A stretch of DNA of 64,000 bases from Thermococcus camini. GTDB taxonomy: Archaea > Methanobacteriota_B > Thermococci > Thermococcales > Thermococcaceae. The number at the start of each line of letters is the position of its first letter. Position 1 is the first letter of the stretch. The position numbers and the translations under genes are program-made. Shown here piece after piece: positions 1 to 8,184 of the stretch. Below the pieces are notes generated by a model. It was not told the origin of the DNA, searched no databases, and saw only the letters and a list, made by a program, of their open reading frames with translations. The DNA lies in NCBI RefSeq assembly GCF_904067545.1, contig NZ_LR881183.1, forward strand, positions 934,277 to 998,276, given 5' to 3'.

Positions 1-163
1 CGTCAGCTCGGGCCAGGCCATAGTGGGAGCCATAAGTGGCCTCGGACTCTACAAGGGTGAGCATGTGAACATCAAACTCCTCGTGGGAATCGTGAAGGGC
101 TGGGTAATAGCCCCGGTTTTTGCGGGAACCATAGCGTACCTTCTCATCACGTTCTTAGCTTAG
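1..163 (+). CDS. PiT-family inorganic phosphate permease, C-terminal end (partial)
   Basis: The first 163 bases hold the last 53 codons of a gene that begins before the window, read in the frame starting at base 2 and ending in TAG. The peptide contains SSGQAIVGAISGLGLYKG followed by a hydrophobic segment with KGWVIAPVFAG. This matches the conserved second PiT signature and last membrane helix of inorganic phosphate transporters, integral membrane proteins that import phosphate by cation symport. The call rests only on this tail, so substrate and start cannot be assessed. It lies 41 bases upstream of tgtA on the same strand, but tgtA has its own TATA-like sequence in the gap. Confidence 0.75.
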   Translation, partial: VSSGQAIVGAISGLGLYKGEHVNIKLLVGIVKGWVIAPVFAGTIAYLLITFLA

Positions 164-204
164 GCTTTTAAACCCCCCGCCGAAGGTCTCAGAGGTGTTG
201 AGAG

Positions 205-1947
205 ATGGTCGAGTTTAAGTTTGAGGTAAAGGCGAGAGACGCCGCGGGAAGGATTGGGAAGTTGACCGTTAACGGAAAAACGATAGAGACTCCAGCTATA
301 ATGCCGGTCATCAACCCGAAGCAGCTTATAGTGACGCCAAGGGAACTCAAGGAAATGGGCTTTGGAATGATAATCACCAACTCCTACATCATCTACAAGA
401 CGCCCGAACTCAGGGAGAATGCCCTTGAGCTTGGAATCCACGGGCTCCTCGATTACGACGGTATCATCGAGGTCGATTCAGGCTCCTTCCAGCTCATGCG
501 CTACGGCGGCGTGGACGTTACGAACAGGGAGATTATCGAGTTCCAGGAGAGGATAGGCGTCGATATAGGCACCTTCCTCGACATTCCGACCCCACCGGAT
601 GCACCGAGAGAGAAGGCCGAGGAGGACCTCAGGGTGACCCTTGAAAGGGCAAAGGAAGCCGAGGAAGTCAAGAACATCGCGATGAACGCGGCAGTTCAGG
701 GATCCACCTATCCAGACCTGAGAACCTATGCCGCCAAAAAGCTCAGCGAGATGGACTTTGAGATTCATCCCATCGGCGCTGTAGTTCCGCTCATGGAGAG
801 CTACCGATATAAAGACCTTGTTGATGTCGTTATTGCTTCAAAGCAGGGGCTCAGGCCCGACAGGCCGGTTCATCTGTTCGGCGCAGGTCACCCGATGATT
901 TTTGCTTTAGCGGTCGCTATGGGGATTGACCTCTTCGATTCCGCGAGCTACGCCCTCTACGCGAAGGACGACCGCTACCTGACGCCCGAAGGCACCAAAA
1001 GGCTGGAAGAGCTCGAATACTTTCCCTGCTCCTGTCCGGTGTGCTCACGCTACACGCCTCAAGAGCTTCGCGAGATGCCGAAGGAAGAGAGGACGAGGCT
1101 TCTGGCTCTCCACAACCTCTGGGTAATCCGCGAGGAGCTCAACCGGGTCAAGCAGGCGATAAAGGAGGGAACCCTCTGGGAGCTCGTGGACGAGAGAGCT
1201 CGCTCACACCCGAAGCTTTACGCTGCTTACAAGAGACTGCTGGAGTACAGGGACTACCTCGAAAAGAACGAGCCGGTGACCAAGGCGAGTGCCTTCTTCA
1301 AGGTGAGCGAGGAAGCTATGAGCTGGCCGATCGCCCAGCGCGCTAAGGAGAGGGCAGAGCGCGTTAAGAGCAAGTTCCCTGAGACAATAGAACACCCTAT
1401 ATTCGGAGAGATACCTAGGTACCTCGGCTTAACCTACCCCTTCGCCCAGAGCGAGGGCGAGGAAGAATTCACCATAACCAAGCCCGCCAGGGGAGAAGCA
1501 AGGAGCTATGTTATGGCCATAGCGGAATACCAGTTCGGAGAAGGGGCCGGCGAGGCGTTCAGAGATGCCTTCGTCGAGCTGTCAAGAAAGACCGGAATGC
1601 CGAGGCAGATAAAGGCCAATGGCAAGCACCTTGCGACCTTTAGAGCGGAGGACGGTCTGTTAACCCTCGGCATCGAGGGTGCCAGAAGGCTACGTGAGAT
1701 ACTGCCGTTCCCGAGGATGCGCGTTGTGGTCAACGAAGATGCAGACCCCTTCGCACGGAAGGGCAAGAACGTCTTCGCCAAGTTCGTGGTCGATGCAGAC
1801 CCGGATATAAGGCCCTACGACGAGGTTCTGGTGGTAAACGAGCGCGATGAGCTTCTCGCGACCGGACAGACCCTTCTCAACGGCGAGGAACTGAAGGTCT
1901 TCCAGAGCGGTTTAGCCGTGAAGGTTCGCAGGGGCGTTGAGAAGTAG
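205..1947 (+). CDS. tgtA: archaeosine tRNA-guanine transglycosylase TgtA
   Basis: A 580-residue enzyme that exchanges guanine-15 in the tRNA D-loop for preQ0, the first tRNA-bound step of archaeosine synthesis. The N-terminal TIM barrel carries DSGSFQLM with the presumed Asp at residue 91 and a second conserved Asp in DLFDSASY at 245. A zinc site follows: C275, C277, C280 and H303. The C-terminal portion from about residue 500 resembles the PUA domain that reaches the buried base. The length is that of full archaeal TgtA rather than of bacterial Tgt. The gene is directly followed by tRNA-Val, which has its own TATA box. Sequence, length and motifs all agree. Confidence 0.95.
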   Translation: MVEFKFEVKARDAAGRIGKLTVNGKTIETPAIMPVINPKQLIVTPRELKEMGFGMIITNSYIIYKTPELRENALELGIHGLLDYDGIIEVDSGSFQLMRYGGVDVTNREIIEFQERIGVDIGTFLDIPTPPDAPREKAEEDLRVTLERAKEAEEVKNIAMNAAVQGSTYPDLRTYAAKKLSEMDFEIHPIGAVVPLMESYRYKDLVDVVIASKQGLRPDRPVHLFGAGHPMIFALAVAMGIDLFDSASYALYAKDDRYLTPEGTKRLEELEYFPCSCPVCSRYTPQELREMPKEERTRLLALHNLWVIREELNRVKQAIKEGTLWELVDERARSHPKLYAAYKRLLEYRDYLEKNEPVTKASAFFKVSEEAMSWPIAQRAKERAERVKSKFPETIEHPIFGEIPRYLGLTYPFAQSEGEEEFTITKPARGEARSYVMAIAEYQFGEGAGEAFRDAFVELSRKTGMPRQIKANGKHLATFRAEDGLLTLGIEGARRLREILPFPRMRVVVNEDADPFARKGKNVFAKFVVDADPDIRPYDEVLVVNERDELLATGQTLLNGEELKVFQSGLAVKVRRGVEK

Positions 1948-1985
1948 AAAATTTTATAACGTCCCTCTCTTCTCCTATTTCGGGC

Positions 1986-2062
1986 GGGCCCGTGGTCTAG
2001 ATGGTTATGACGCCACCCTTACAAGGTGGAGGTCCGGGGTTCGAATCCCCGCGGGCCCACCA
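1986..2062 (+). tRNA. tRNA-Val, anticodon UAC, CCA encoded
   Basis: A complete cloverleaf can be drawn. The acceptor GGGCCCG at 1986-1992 pairs with CGGGCCC at 2052-2058. The anticodon stem is CCACC/GGTGG, with a seven-base loop CTTACAA and anticodon TAC at 2020-2022. The T arm contains GGTTCGAATCC. Discriminator A is followed by an encoded CCA at 2060-2062. No intron is visible. A TATA-like AAATTTTATAAC lies about 30 bases upstream, as expected for archaeal tRNA promoters. The AT-rich island with the transglutaminase-like gene begins right after this tRNA. Confidence 0.97.
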
Positions 2063-2524
2063 TAGAAACTTTTCTGGCGAAAAGTTTCATCAAAGTTCGT
2101 AGCTCCTTCTCGAAGTACAAGTTCCTGAGGGTTTCTTAATAATTAAAAGCATTGTTTTGAGTGAGAACCTATCCAAAGATTCAGCGTAAAGGTTTTAGTC
2201 ATGGAAAAAAACGCCCGTAGGCGTTAAAAGAAAGTAAACCCATTTCAATGGATTTTTTAAAGTGTTCTCCGCTTAAAAACTTTGCAGTTGGAGCATAAAA
2301 TCTCACTCGCATGGCGTTCTTTGCGAGGAGCTACAAACTTTTGGTGAAGCTTTTCCAAAACTCGGATACACGCCCAGGGGGCATTAGTGTGAGGGCTCAG
2401 ACTATCCTGTGATAGTTGTACACCGGATTTGGATATTCAGGTTGCATTTTAAGGGCCGAAACTTTCTTATAGTTCTCTGTAACAACACATGTGGACTTCC
2501 TTAAATTGGTTGGGGGGTCTTCAC
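2063..2524. other. AT-rich gene-free stretch with several small inverted repeats
   Basis: No convincing coding region is seen in these 462 bases. They contain the hairpin at 2065-2088, an AACGCC/GGCGTT hairpin at 2210-2225, fragments resembling the AAACTTTGC repeat near 2273 and AAACTTTTGGTG near 2338, and an ACTATC/GATAGT inverted repeat at 2401-2416. A TATA-like TTCTTATAG near 2464-2472 is well placed for transcription of the gene starting at 2525. The stretch is richer in A and T than its neighbours and may mark acquired or decayed DNA. Confidence 0.6.
2065..2088. repeat. perfect hairpin repeat directly after tRNA-Val
   Basis: Arms GAAACTTTTC and GAAAAGTTTC pair perfectly around the loop TGGC, starting three bases after the tRNA CCA. 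The layout, an AAACTTT-type arm with a four-base TGGY/ACCA loop, closely resembles the element at 50712-50733. This suggests a dispersed small palindromic family, although it could also work as the tRNA 3' processing or termination structure. Confidence 0.7.
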
Positions 2525-4258
2525 ATGTCCAAGAAAGATCTCCATTACCTTATTACACGAATCATCAACCCATACTTGAATTGGATTGTTGCTTCTTTGC
2601 GTTCTAGCAATCGCGTCTTATATGGTCGTGATGGTTATACCCGCATCCACTGGATGGATCATACTTTAAGCGACACGTTTGCCTCAGAGCTTGAAGAGTG
2701 GAGAAATAATCTCTGGTATAGCTATCGAGAGAATTTTCTTGAGCGTGGTACCGAGATTCTAGATTCTCTTCTTGAAATTATGATCCGGATTGAAGCTAAA
2801 CTTCCTGACAGCGACAGCAAGGGTAGGGTAATATCCAATCTGTGGGAGATGGCCGAGAAAGTAGAGGCTTATCTCGGACTCAAGGGCTATGTAGAGTCAA
2901 AGAAAGAGTACTTCAGCAACAAGGTAGTTGAAATTAGGAGGCGAGATGAGGAACTCAGACAAAAACTGGAAGAACAGAAGAAAAAAGAGGATATTGGTGT
3001 TAAAGTGAACAAAAGGTCAATCAGGAAGTCCATTTCTGAGCCAGAAAGAAAAATTTACCCTGCCACTAATAAAAGAACCTTTCCCGCAACATCCTCACAA
3101 GAAAAGCCTAAGAAAAAGCGAAAATGGAAACGCCCTTGGAAAAAGTTCTTTGGATTCATATTGGTGTTTTTGGTATTAGTTACCCTCTACGATCTTAGTC
3201 ATACTAATGGGCAACTTGTGCGACAGGCTATTCCTGACGATATTGAGGCTAAGATTTTGGGGTTTTGGGACACAGCAAAGAACTCCACTGAAGAAGTGCC
3301 CTCCGTAAAGTCGCTGGCATCCACTGCAGTTGCGTGCTCTAATGTGGATTATTCGTTGGAGGCTGCGTTGGAATGTTACCTCAACGATCCGAATGAGTTT
3401 CAAGCCTTAGAACCTCTGGCATTTCAACTAAAGAGCTCGACTCTGCAGGAGAGCGCGTGGAATATCTTGGAGTGGGAGGATCAACACATTCAATACGATT
3501 GGGCAAAATACCGTGGTTTGAGGTCAACTAAGATACAGAAGCCTTCTGAGACTATTCAGCGTGGCTCGGGGGTTTGCGTGGATTACGCTGTCCTGACTGC
3601 AGGTCTGCTCTTGGCAATGAACTATTCTCCGGTATACGTATTTGAAATTGACTTCTCAAACGATCCGATGGGACATGCAACTACTGCGATAAAAATTAAT
3701 GGGCAGTTCTTTATGATAGACCAGCACCCCCCAATAATGGATTTGGGGACGTATTGGAAGTATTGGGCCTATTGGCGCAGCGAGTACTCTGACAGAACAT
3801 TGAGGAATTTGATAATATCCTCTGCAAAGGTCTATGAGGCGAGATTGGAGTCTGGAAAAGTTGTTGTTGACTACGTAGGAACTCTGACTGGTGAGGAATT
3901 CAAGAAATACGATTATACTTTCTCAGGGGCTGATTTAACAAGGCTTATCTCAGATTTAAGGGCAAAGTTCATCAGAAAGTTCCCAAACTTGCAATTGGAC
4001 TCAAAGATTTCTAACCTTGATATTGCTACGTCTTTGCCGTATGGTTACTCTGATGGAGTTACATGGAAAACTACGTTTCCAGATTTCACAGAGCACTACA
4101 CTCCTCTATTCCACGACGAGTTCGTTGATTACATCTATTCCCAGATAATCGACAGCAAGGAGATTGTTTCTGACTTGAGAACCTACAACAGGTTTTGGGT
4201 TAAAGGGCAGGTAGAGGGGGGTAATATGAAGGTAATCCTATGCTTAGCCAAAAAGTAG
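2525..4258 (+). CDS. membrane protein with extracellular transglutaminase-like domain
   Basis: A 577-residue protein of unknown role. The N-terminal 200 residues are charged and helical with a coiled-coil stretch (RRRDEELRQKLEEQKKK). They end in a very basic run (KPKKKRKWKRPWKK) and one membrane helix at about 206-225. The part after the helix, presumably outside the cell, carries a transglutaminase-like triad: C351 in SGVCVDYA, H384 in MGHATTA and D399 in FMIDQHP. Such domains act as cysteine proteases, transamidases or inactive folds. ATG 2525 is chosen because GGGGGGT precedes it and the TATA box near 2464 would start transcription close to the alternative ATG at 2489. AT-rich codon use and the position beside tRNA-Val suggest transfer. 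Confidence 0.65.
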   Translation: MSKKDLHYLITRIINPYLNWIVASLRSSNRVLYGRDGYTRIHWMDHTLSDTFASELEEWRNNLWYSYRENFLERGTEILDSLLEIMIRIEAKLPDSDSKGRVISNLWEMAEKVEAYLGLKGYVESKKEYFSNKVVEIRRRDEELRQKLEEQKKKEDIGVKVNKRSIRKSISEPERKIYPATNKRTFPATSSQEKPKKKRKWKRPWKKFFGFILVFLVLVTLYDLSHTNGQLVRQAIPDDIEAKILGFWDTAKNSTEEVPSVKSLASTAVACSNVDYSLEAALECYLNDPNEFQALEPLAFQLKSSTLQESAWNILEWEDQHIQYDWAKYRGLRSTKIQKPSETIQRGSGVCVDYAVLTAGLLLAMNYSPVYVFEIDFSNDPMGHATTAIKINGQFFMIDQHPPIMDLGTYWKYWAYWRSEYSDRTLRNLIISSAKVYEARLESGKVVVDYVGTLTGEEFKKYDYTFSGADLTRLISDLRAKFIRKFPNLQLDSKISNLDIATSLPYGYSDGVTWKTTFPDFTEHYTPLFHDEFVDYIYSQIIDSKEIVSDLRTYNRFWVKGQVEGGNMKVILCLAKK

Positions 4259-4294
4259 CGGGGGTACAACCGTTCCATTTTGTTCTCTGTTTTA

Positions 4295-5440
4295 TCATGT
4301 CGCCCTCTTATCCTCCTCCGGGAACTTCCAGTTTCTGGTTATTTTCGTCACGTTTCTCACGAGGGCCTTCTCCTCCGGGTGCCTTGAGACGAGCTCCTCA
4401 AGAAATGAGATGAGCTCGTCGTAGGCCGGCTTGTCTATCGGGAAAGGCACTCTATCTTTCCCCCCGACGGCGTAGGTGAACTTGAAGGGGTCGGGTGGAT
4501 GCGTTACGGGGTCTTTCCAGCTCGGGTGGACGTCGTAGACCAGCTCAAGGACGAGCGAAAGAGCGCGTAAAGTGCTCGGGCCGAGGCCCTTCAACAGCAA
4601 AAACTCCTCGTAGTTGCTCACACTAAGCTCGCGGGCAAACTCTAATGCCCTCTTGTTCAGCTCAAATCTTCCCATACTTTCGTAGCGCCTTAGGATGGAA
4701 ACCTCATTGACGTTGCGGGGCTTGTAGTAAACGAGCGGGCGGTAGCCTTTTGCGAGCGCTTTCAGACTCTCAAGCTCGCGCTCTATTTTAACCGGATTCT
4801 CTTGAACCACGTTGAGGAGCGTTTTCTGGTATTCTTTGGCTTCCTTTGAGACGGTGTTGAGGGCGAACTCTCTCCTGAGCCCGGAGATGGCCTTGTGGGG
4901 GTCGAGGGTGAAGGTCTCAGCGTCAAACCAGTGGAAGCGCCTCGCCATCCTCTCCCTCTCGTTCATGCCCTGCTGTATCACCGCCCAGTTACCCTCTTCA
5001 TCGAGAAGGAAGACGTGGTGGTAGAGCCCGTAGCCGGTCTGGAGCGCAACCGTGTCGACTTTGGCCACTAGCCTGGATGTCCTCACATAAGGCTCGGGGT
5101 CGAGGTCGTAGAGTTCCGCTATCCTCTTCAGCTCATCTGGTGTGGCGCGGCTCTTCTTCCCCTTGCCCCCAGCGGCTTTAACCCCAAGCTCCTCCCTCCA
5201 GAGGGCGTCCTTTATCATGCCCGCCGTTACGGTTGTCGAGCCAGAGGAGTCCCAGTCCATCCCGATGACGTTGTTGAAGGCCTGGAACCAGACCGGGTCA
5301 GATAGCCTCTCAAGGAGGCCCTTCGTTCCGTACTCCTCAACCGCTAAAATTAACACTAACCTTGTGAGCTTTCTCATCCTCTGCGCCAGCCACGCTGGGA
5401 CGCGGCCGCCGTGGAGGGGCAGATGGGCTACGTTCCTCAT
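4295..5440 (-). CDS. DUF763 family protein with helix-hairpin-helix
   Basis: About 381 residues from the ATG at 5440; function unknown. The N-terminus MRNVAHLPLHGGRVPAWL is the hallmark start of the DUF763 (COG1415) family. Near the C-terminus LLLKGLGPSTLRALSLVLEL reads as a helix-hairpin-helix, a fold usually used for sequence-independent DNA binding, so a nucleic-acid role is plausible. The frame stays open to an ATG at 5521, which would add 27 residues. A TATA-like ATTTATATG at about 5535-5543 would begin transcription downstream of 5521, which favours the internal ATG, but the start remains open. The gene is divergent from the serine kinase gene. Confidence 0.75.
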   Translation of the reverse strand: MRNVAHLPLHGGRVPAWLAQRMRKLTRLVLILAVEEYGTKGLLERLSDPVWFQAFNNVIGMDWDSSGSTTVTAGMIKDALWREELGVKAAGGKGKKSRATPDELKRIAELYDLDPEPYVRTSRLVAKVDTVALQTGYGLYHHVFLLDEEGNWAVIQQGMNERERMARRFHWFDAETFTLDPHKAISGLRREFALNTVSKEAKEYQKTLLNVVQENPVKIERELESLKALAKGYRPLVYYKPRNVNEVSILRRYESMGRFELNKRALEFARELSVSNYEEFLLLKGLGPSTLRALSLVLELVYDVHPSWKDPVTHPPDPFKFTYAVGGKDRVPFPIDKPAYDELISFLEELVSRHPEEKALVRNVTKITRNWKFPEEDKRAT

Positions 5441-5610
5441 CGAAGTTATATACCTGTCCGGAGTTTTAACCCTTATCCCCGTAGAATTTTCATAATTTTG
5501 GGCAACAGTACGCAGAATCATCAGGAAAAACTGGTCATATAAATGGGAAAGCCTTTTTATCCTCCGCTTCGATTTCCGTCTGCTGGTTTAGGCTCACGGA
5601 GGGTTTGAAG

Positions 5611-6339
5611 ATGGGAGTTGAGAAGGTTCCGAAGTACGACATCCCGACCGTTAAGGTTGATTACGTTTTTATCGAGCTCGACAAGATGAAGCCCCACGAG
5701 CAGCTCGTTCAGAAGGAGCTCGAGGCCTTCATCGAGAGCGTCACAGGCTCCGGCCTCTTTTGGAAGCCCATGCTCCTCGCCAAGGTCCCCGGTGAGGACA
5801 TGTACCTCATCGTCGATGGCCACCACCGCTGGGCCGGCCTTCAAAAGCTCGGCGCCAAGAAGGCTCCCTCCGTCATACTCGACTACTTCAGCGACGACGT
5901 CAAGGTCTACACCTGGTACCCGGCCTTCAAGGGAAGCCTTGAGGAGGTTCTTGAGAGGCTTAAGAAGGAAGGCCTCGAAGTCATCGAGGATCCTGAGGCT
6001 GAGGAGAAGGCTGAGAGGGGCGAGATAGCCTTTGCCCTTGTCGGCGAGAAGAGCTTTGCCATACCCGGCGACCTTGAGGAGCAGAAGAAGGTCAGCAAGG
6101 TCCTCGACGAGATGAGCGTTGAGGGTAAAATCGAGCTCATCTACTACGGCCTCAAGGAGGACGCCAGGGAGGACATGAGCAAGGGCGAGATCGACTACGT
6201 CTTCATCAGGAAGGCCCCGAGCAAGGAAGAGGTTATGGAGCTCGTCAAGCGCGGCGAGGTCTACTCCCCGAAGACCACCAGGCACGTCCTGCCCTTCAAC
6301 CCGGACAAGATTGACGTCAAGCTCGAGGAGCTGTTCTGA
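5611..6339 (+). CDS. serK: ADP-dependent free serine kinase (ParB/Srx-fold)
   Basis: 242 residues. The ParB/sulfiredoxin-like N-terminal domain, with ELDKMKPHEQ and VDGHHRWAGLQ, matches the Thermococcus enzyme that phosphorylates free L-serine with ADP to O-phosphoserine, feeding cysteine synthesis from serine. Homologs are often mis-named chromosome partitioning ParB proteins, but the DNA-binding middle of ParB is missing. ATG 5611 fits the ribosome binding site CGGAGGG at 5597-5603. An upstream TTG at 5605 would be too close to it. A TATA-like CTTTTTATCC lies near 5551. Codon use is strongly biased to C and G ends, typical of an abundant protein. Family membership is firm; kinase activity is inferred from the characterised homolog. 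Confidence 0.85.
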   Translation: MGVEKVPKYDIPTVKVDYVFIELDKMKPHEQLVQKELEAFIESVTGSGLFWKPMLLAKVPGEDMYLIVDGHHRWAGLQKLGAKKAPSVILDYFSDDVKVYTWYPAFKGSLEEVLERLKKEGLEVIEDPEAEEKAERGEIAFALVGEKSFAIPGDLEEQKKVSKVLDEMSVEGKIELIYYGLKEDAREDMSKGEIDYVFIRKAPSKEEVMELVKRGEVYSPKTTRHVLPFNPDKIDVKLEELF

Positions 6340-6370
6340 AACCTTTTAACCTCTTTTCCCTACTTTCTAC

Positions 6371-6427
6371 GCCGATGACGAGGGATCAACCGGCTGATGG
6401 GTGATGACCAGTCCAGGAGGCCGAGGC
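6371..6427 (+). ncRNA. candidate C/D box guide RNA targeting the 16S rRNA 5' end
   Basis: Box-like elements occur in the expected order: CCGATGA at 6372-6378 (imperfect C), CTGA at 6394-6397 (D'), perfect GTGATGA at 6401-6407 (C') and CCGA at 6421-6424 (imperfect D). A short GCC/GGC terminal stem flanks them. D' and C' are 3 bases apart; the D guide is 13 bases. The D' guide contains GGATCAACCGG immediately before D'. This is perfectly complementary over 11 bases to CCGGTTGATCC, the conserved 5' end of archaeal 16S rRNA. By the N+5 rule the target would be the first U of CCGGUU. The element abuts the HAD gene start and also supplies its AGGAGG ribosome binding site. The imperfect C and D boxes keep confidence moderate. 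Confidence 0.5.
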
Positions 6428-7081
6428 ATGCTCAAAGGATTGATATTCGACGTTGATGAGACCCTGGTTTACTACGAGGGTTACGACCACAGGGAATGGT
6501 ACGAGAAGTGGGTTATGCCCGCCCTTCAAGAGCGGGGCATCGAGCTGGACTACGAGACATACAGAAAGACGGTAACCGGCGAACTGCCAAGGAGCTACGT
6601 GGAGCGGTTCGGGATAGACCACGTGGAGTTCTGGAAGATCATTGACGGTGTGAACCTCCGCTACCGGAGGGAAATGGCCAGACTCGGCAGGATAAAGCCG
6701 TTCCCCGATGTTGGTGCGGTGGGAGAACTGAAAAAGATGGGCCTGAAGGTCGCCGCGGTGAGCAACGCTTCTCAGGAGTGCACGGAGTTCGTTCTGAGCC
6801 TCTTTGGCCTGGGGAAGTATTTCGACGTTGTGTACGGCAAGGACTACTCCAACCTCGACGGCGTCAAGCCAAGCCCCTACCTCGTCGAAAAGGCCCTGAA
6901 GACGCTCGGTCTGAAACCCAGAGAGACTATGATGGTCGGTGACAGCCGTCATGACGTTCTGGCGGGAAAGCGCGCCGGCATGAAGGTGGTTAACGTAACG
7001 CGCTTTGGTGAAATTGAGGGTGCCGACTACTACGTGAACGACCTGTGGGAGCTTGTGGGGCTGGTAAGAAAAATGCTGTAA
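6428..7081 (+). CDS. HAD-superfamily hydrolase
   Basis: A 217-residue soluble phosphatase-like enzyme. Motif I is FDVDETL (Asp 8 nucleophile, Asp 10 acid), motif II is VSNAS, the lysine lies in GVKPSPYLVEKAL, and motif IV is MVGDSRHDVLAGKRAGM. A helical cap lies between motifs I and II, as in the phosphoglycolate phosphatase/haloacid dehalogenase type. The substrate cannot be told. ATG 6428 is chosen for the AGGAGG at 6415-6420; a GTG at 6401 would add nine unconserved residues. The 5' leader overlaps the candidate guide RNA, so RNA processing and translation of this message may compete. Confidence 0.85.
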   Translation: MLKGLIFDVDETLVYYEGYDHREWYEKWVMPALQERGIELDYETYRKTVTGELPRSYVERFGIDHVEFWKIIDGVNLRYRREMARLGRIKPFPDVGAVGELKKMGLKVAAVSNASQECTEFVLSLFGLGKYFDVVYGKDYSNLDGVKPSPYLVEKALKTLGLKPRETMMVGDSRHDVLAGKRAGMKVVNVTRFGEIEGADYYVNDLWELVGLVRKML

Positions 7082-7162
7082 GCCCTCCAATATTACCACG
7101 ATTCATAAAAATCTCCGGCACTCTTAAATACTCCAAGGTAGTTATGTGCACTGTGGTGATTC

Positions 7163-8179
7163 ATGGAAGCCATTGAATTTAAATGTGAGAGGTGCGGTGC
7201 GCCCCTCGAGGTTTCGCCCGAAACGATAGTCGCGATCTGTCCCTACTGCGGCTTTCCCAACCACCTGAGCGGCAACCTGAAGACGGATAACATCTTCATA
7301 GTCCCGACACTCGACAAGAACGCCATTGCCAAGGCCTTCTGGGATAGGGTTGAGAGGGACTTCGACCTCAAGAGAATGAAGGAGAAACTGGAGATAGTTG
7401 AGGTGGAGGGGCACTACGCCCCCTACTGGGTCGGGACGGTTCACGTCGAGGGCATCGTGGAGTACACCGTCCGCGAAGAGGAGTGCCACACGGACTCAAA
7501 GGGCAACACCCACTGCCACACCGTTGAGAGGCACTACAGGGACAGGATAAACGAGAACCTTCCGCTCATAGGCTCTGCACGGAGGCAGGTGAAGAGCCTC
7601 GGCGTTGATGATATGATAAACCACTACTCCCGTTCCAGACCTGAGGGAAAGAAGCTCCTTGAGCTGGAGGAAGAAGAGTGGGGAAAAGTGAAGCTTGAGA
7701 TACTCAATACGGAGATGGACGAGACCCAGGCAAAGACGATAATGCGGGAGGACGCTATAGATGTGATAAGGGACCACTACTCGGCCAAAGCCGACAGGAT
7801 AGACCGCTTTGACATCACCGCGGACGAGCCCGAAAACGTTCACCTCGTTCTCCTTCCGATGTGGACCGTCTATTACCGCTTCGAGAACTCCATATTCTAC
7901 ACGGTCTTCGCGGGCTGGGACGGGAAGGACGTCATGTCCACCGAGCCGATGCCCGTCTGGAGGCGCGCCCAGTATCTCGCTGGAACGGTCTTCGGCATTT
8001 TGATAGGGGCAGCTGGAGCAGCTTATGGGGGAATCAACGGGGCACCGGTGGTGTCAATCCTGGCGATCCTCCTCGGCGCCGGGGCGAGCGGCTACTTCGG
8101 AAGGCTCGTTCTGGAGGGACAGAGAATAGAACGCTCCGGCGGAATCCTTGGAAACTTCGCCGGGGCCTTTAAGAGGTGA
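7163..8179 (+). CDS. zinc-ribbon membrane protein, YdjG-like (first copy)
   Basis: 338 residues. An N-terminal zinc ribbon uses C8, C11, C26 and C29 (CERC...CPYC). A soluble middle has charged helices and a Cys/His-rich loop (EECHTDSKGNTHCHTVE). Two hydrophobic glycine/alanine-rich segments near residues 270-312 probably form a membrane hairpin, leaving most of the protein in the cytoplasm. The next gene encodes a shorter protein of the same design. Its stop overlaps the ribosome binding site of that gene, so the unit is translationally coupled. The architecture resembles Bacillus YdjG, a zinc-ribbon membrane partner of PspA; that comparison is by architecture only. Confidence 0.65.
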   Translation: MEAIEFKCERCGAPLEVSPETIVAICPYCGFPNHLSGNLKTDNIFIVPTLDKNAIAKAFWDRVERDFDLKRMKEKLEIVEVEGHYAPYWVGTVHVEGIVEYTVREEECHTDSKGNTHCHTVERHYRDRINENLPLIGSARRQVKSLGVDDMINHYSRSRPEGKKLLELEEEEWGKVKLEILNTEMDETQAKTIMREDAIDVIRDHYSAKADRIDRFDITADEPENVHLVLLPMWTVYYRFENSIFYTVFAGWDGKDVMSTEPMPVWRRAQYLAGTVFGILIGAAGAAYGGINGAPVVSILAILLGAGASGYFGRLVLEGQRIERSGGILGNFAGAFKR

Positions 8180-8184
8180 TCACG

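Noticed and set aside
2489-2524. Upstream ATG at 2489 as the start of the transglutaminase-like gene
   Set aside because: It lies at or before the transcription start expected from the TATA box near 2464 and lacks a ribosome binding site, unlike ATG 2525.
4259-4294. Second copy of the tRNA-Val 3' end as an attachment site after the AT-rich gene
   Set aside because: No stretch resembling the tRNA T arm and acceptor was found between 4259 and 5600, so integration at the tRNA cannot be shown.
5557-6285. 242-codon open frame antisense to the serine kinase gene
   Set aside because: Composition is low-complexity Leu/Asp/Val-rich, as expected from the shadow of a highly codon-biased gene, and the sense frame is a clear family member.
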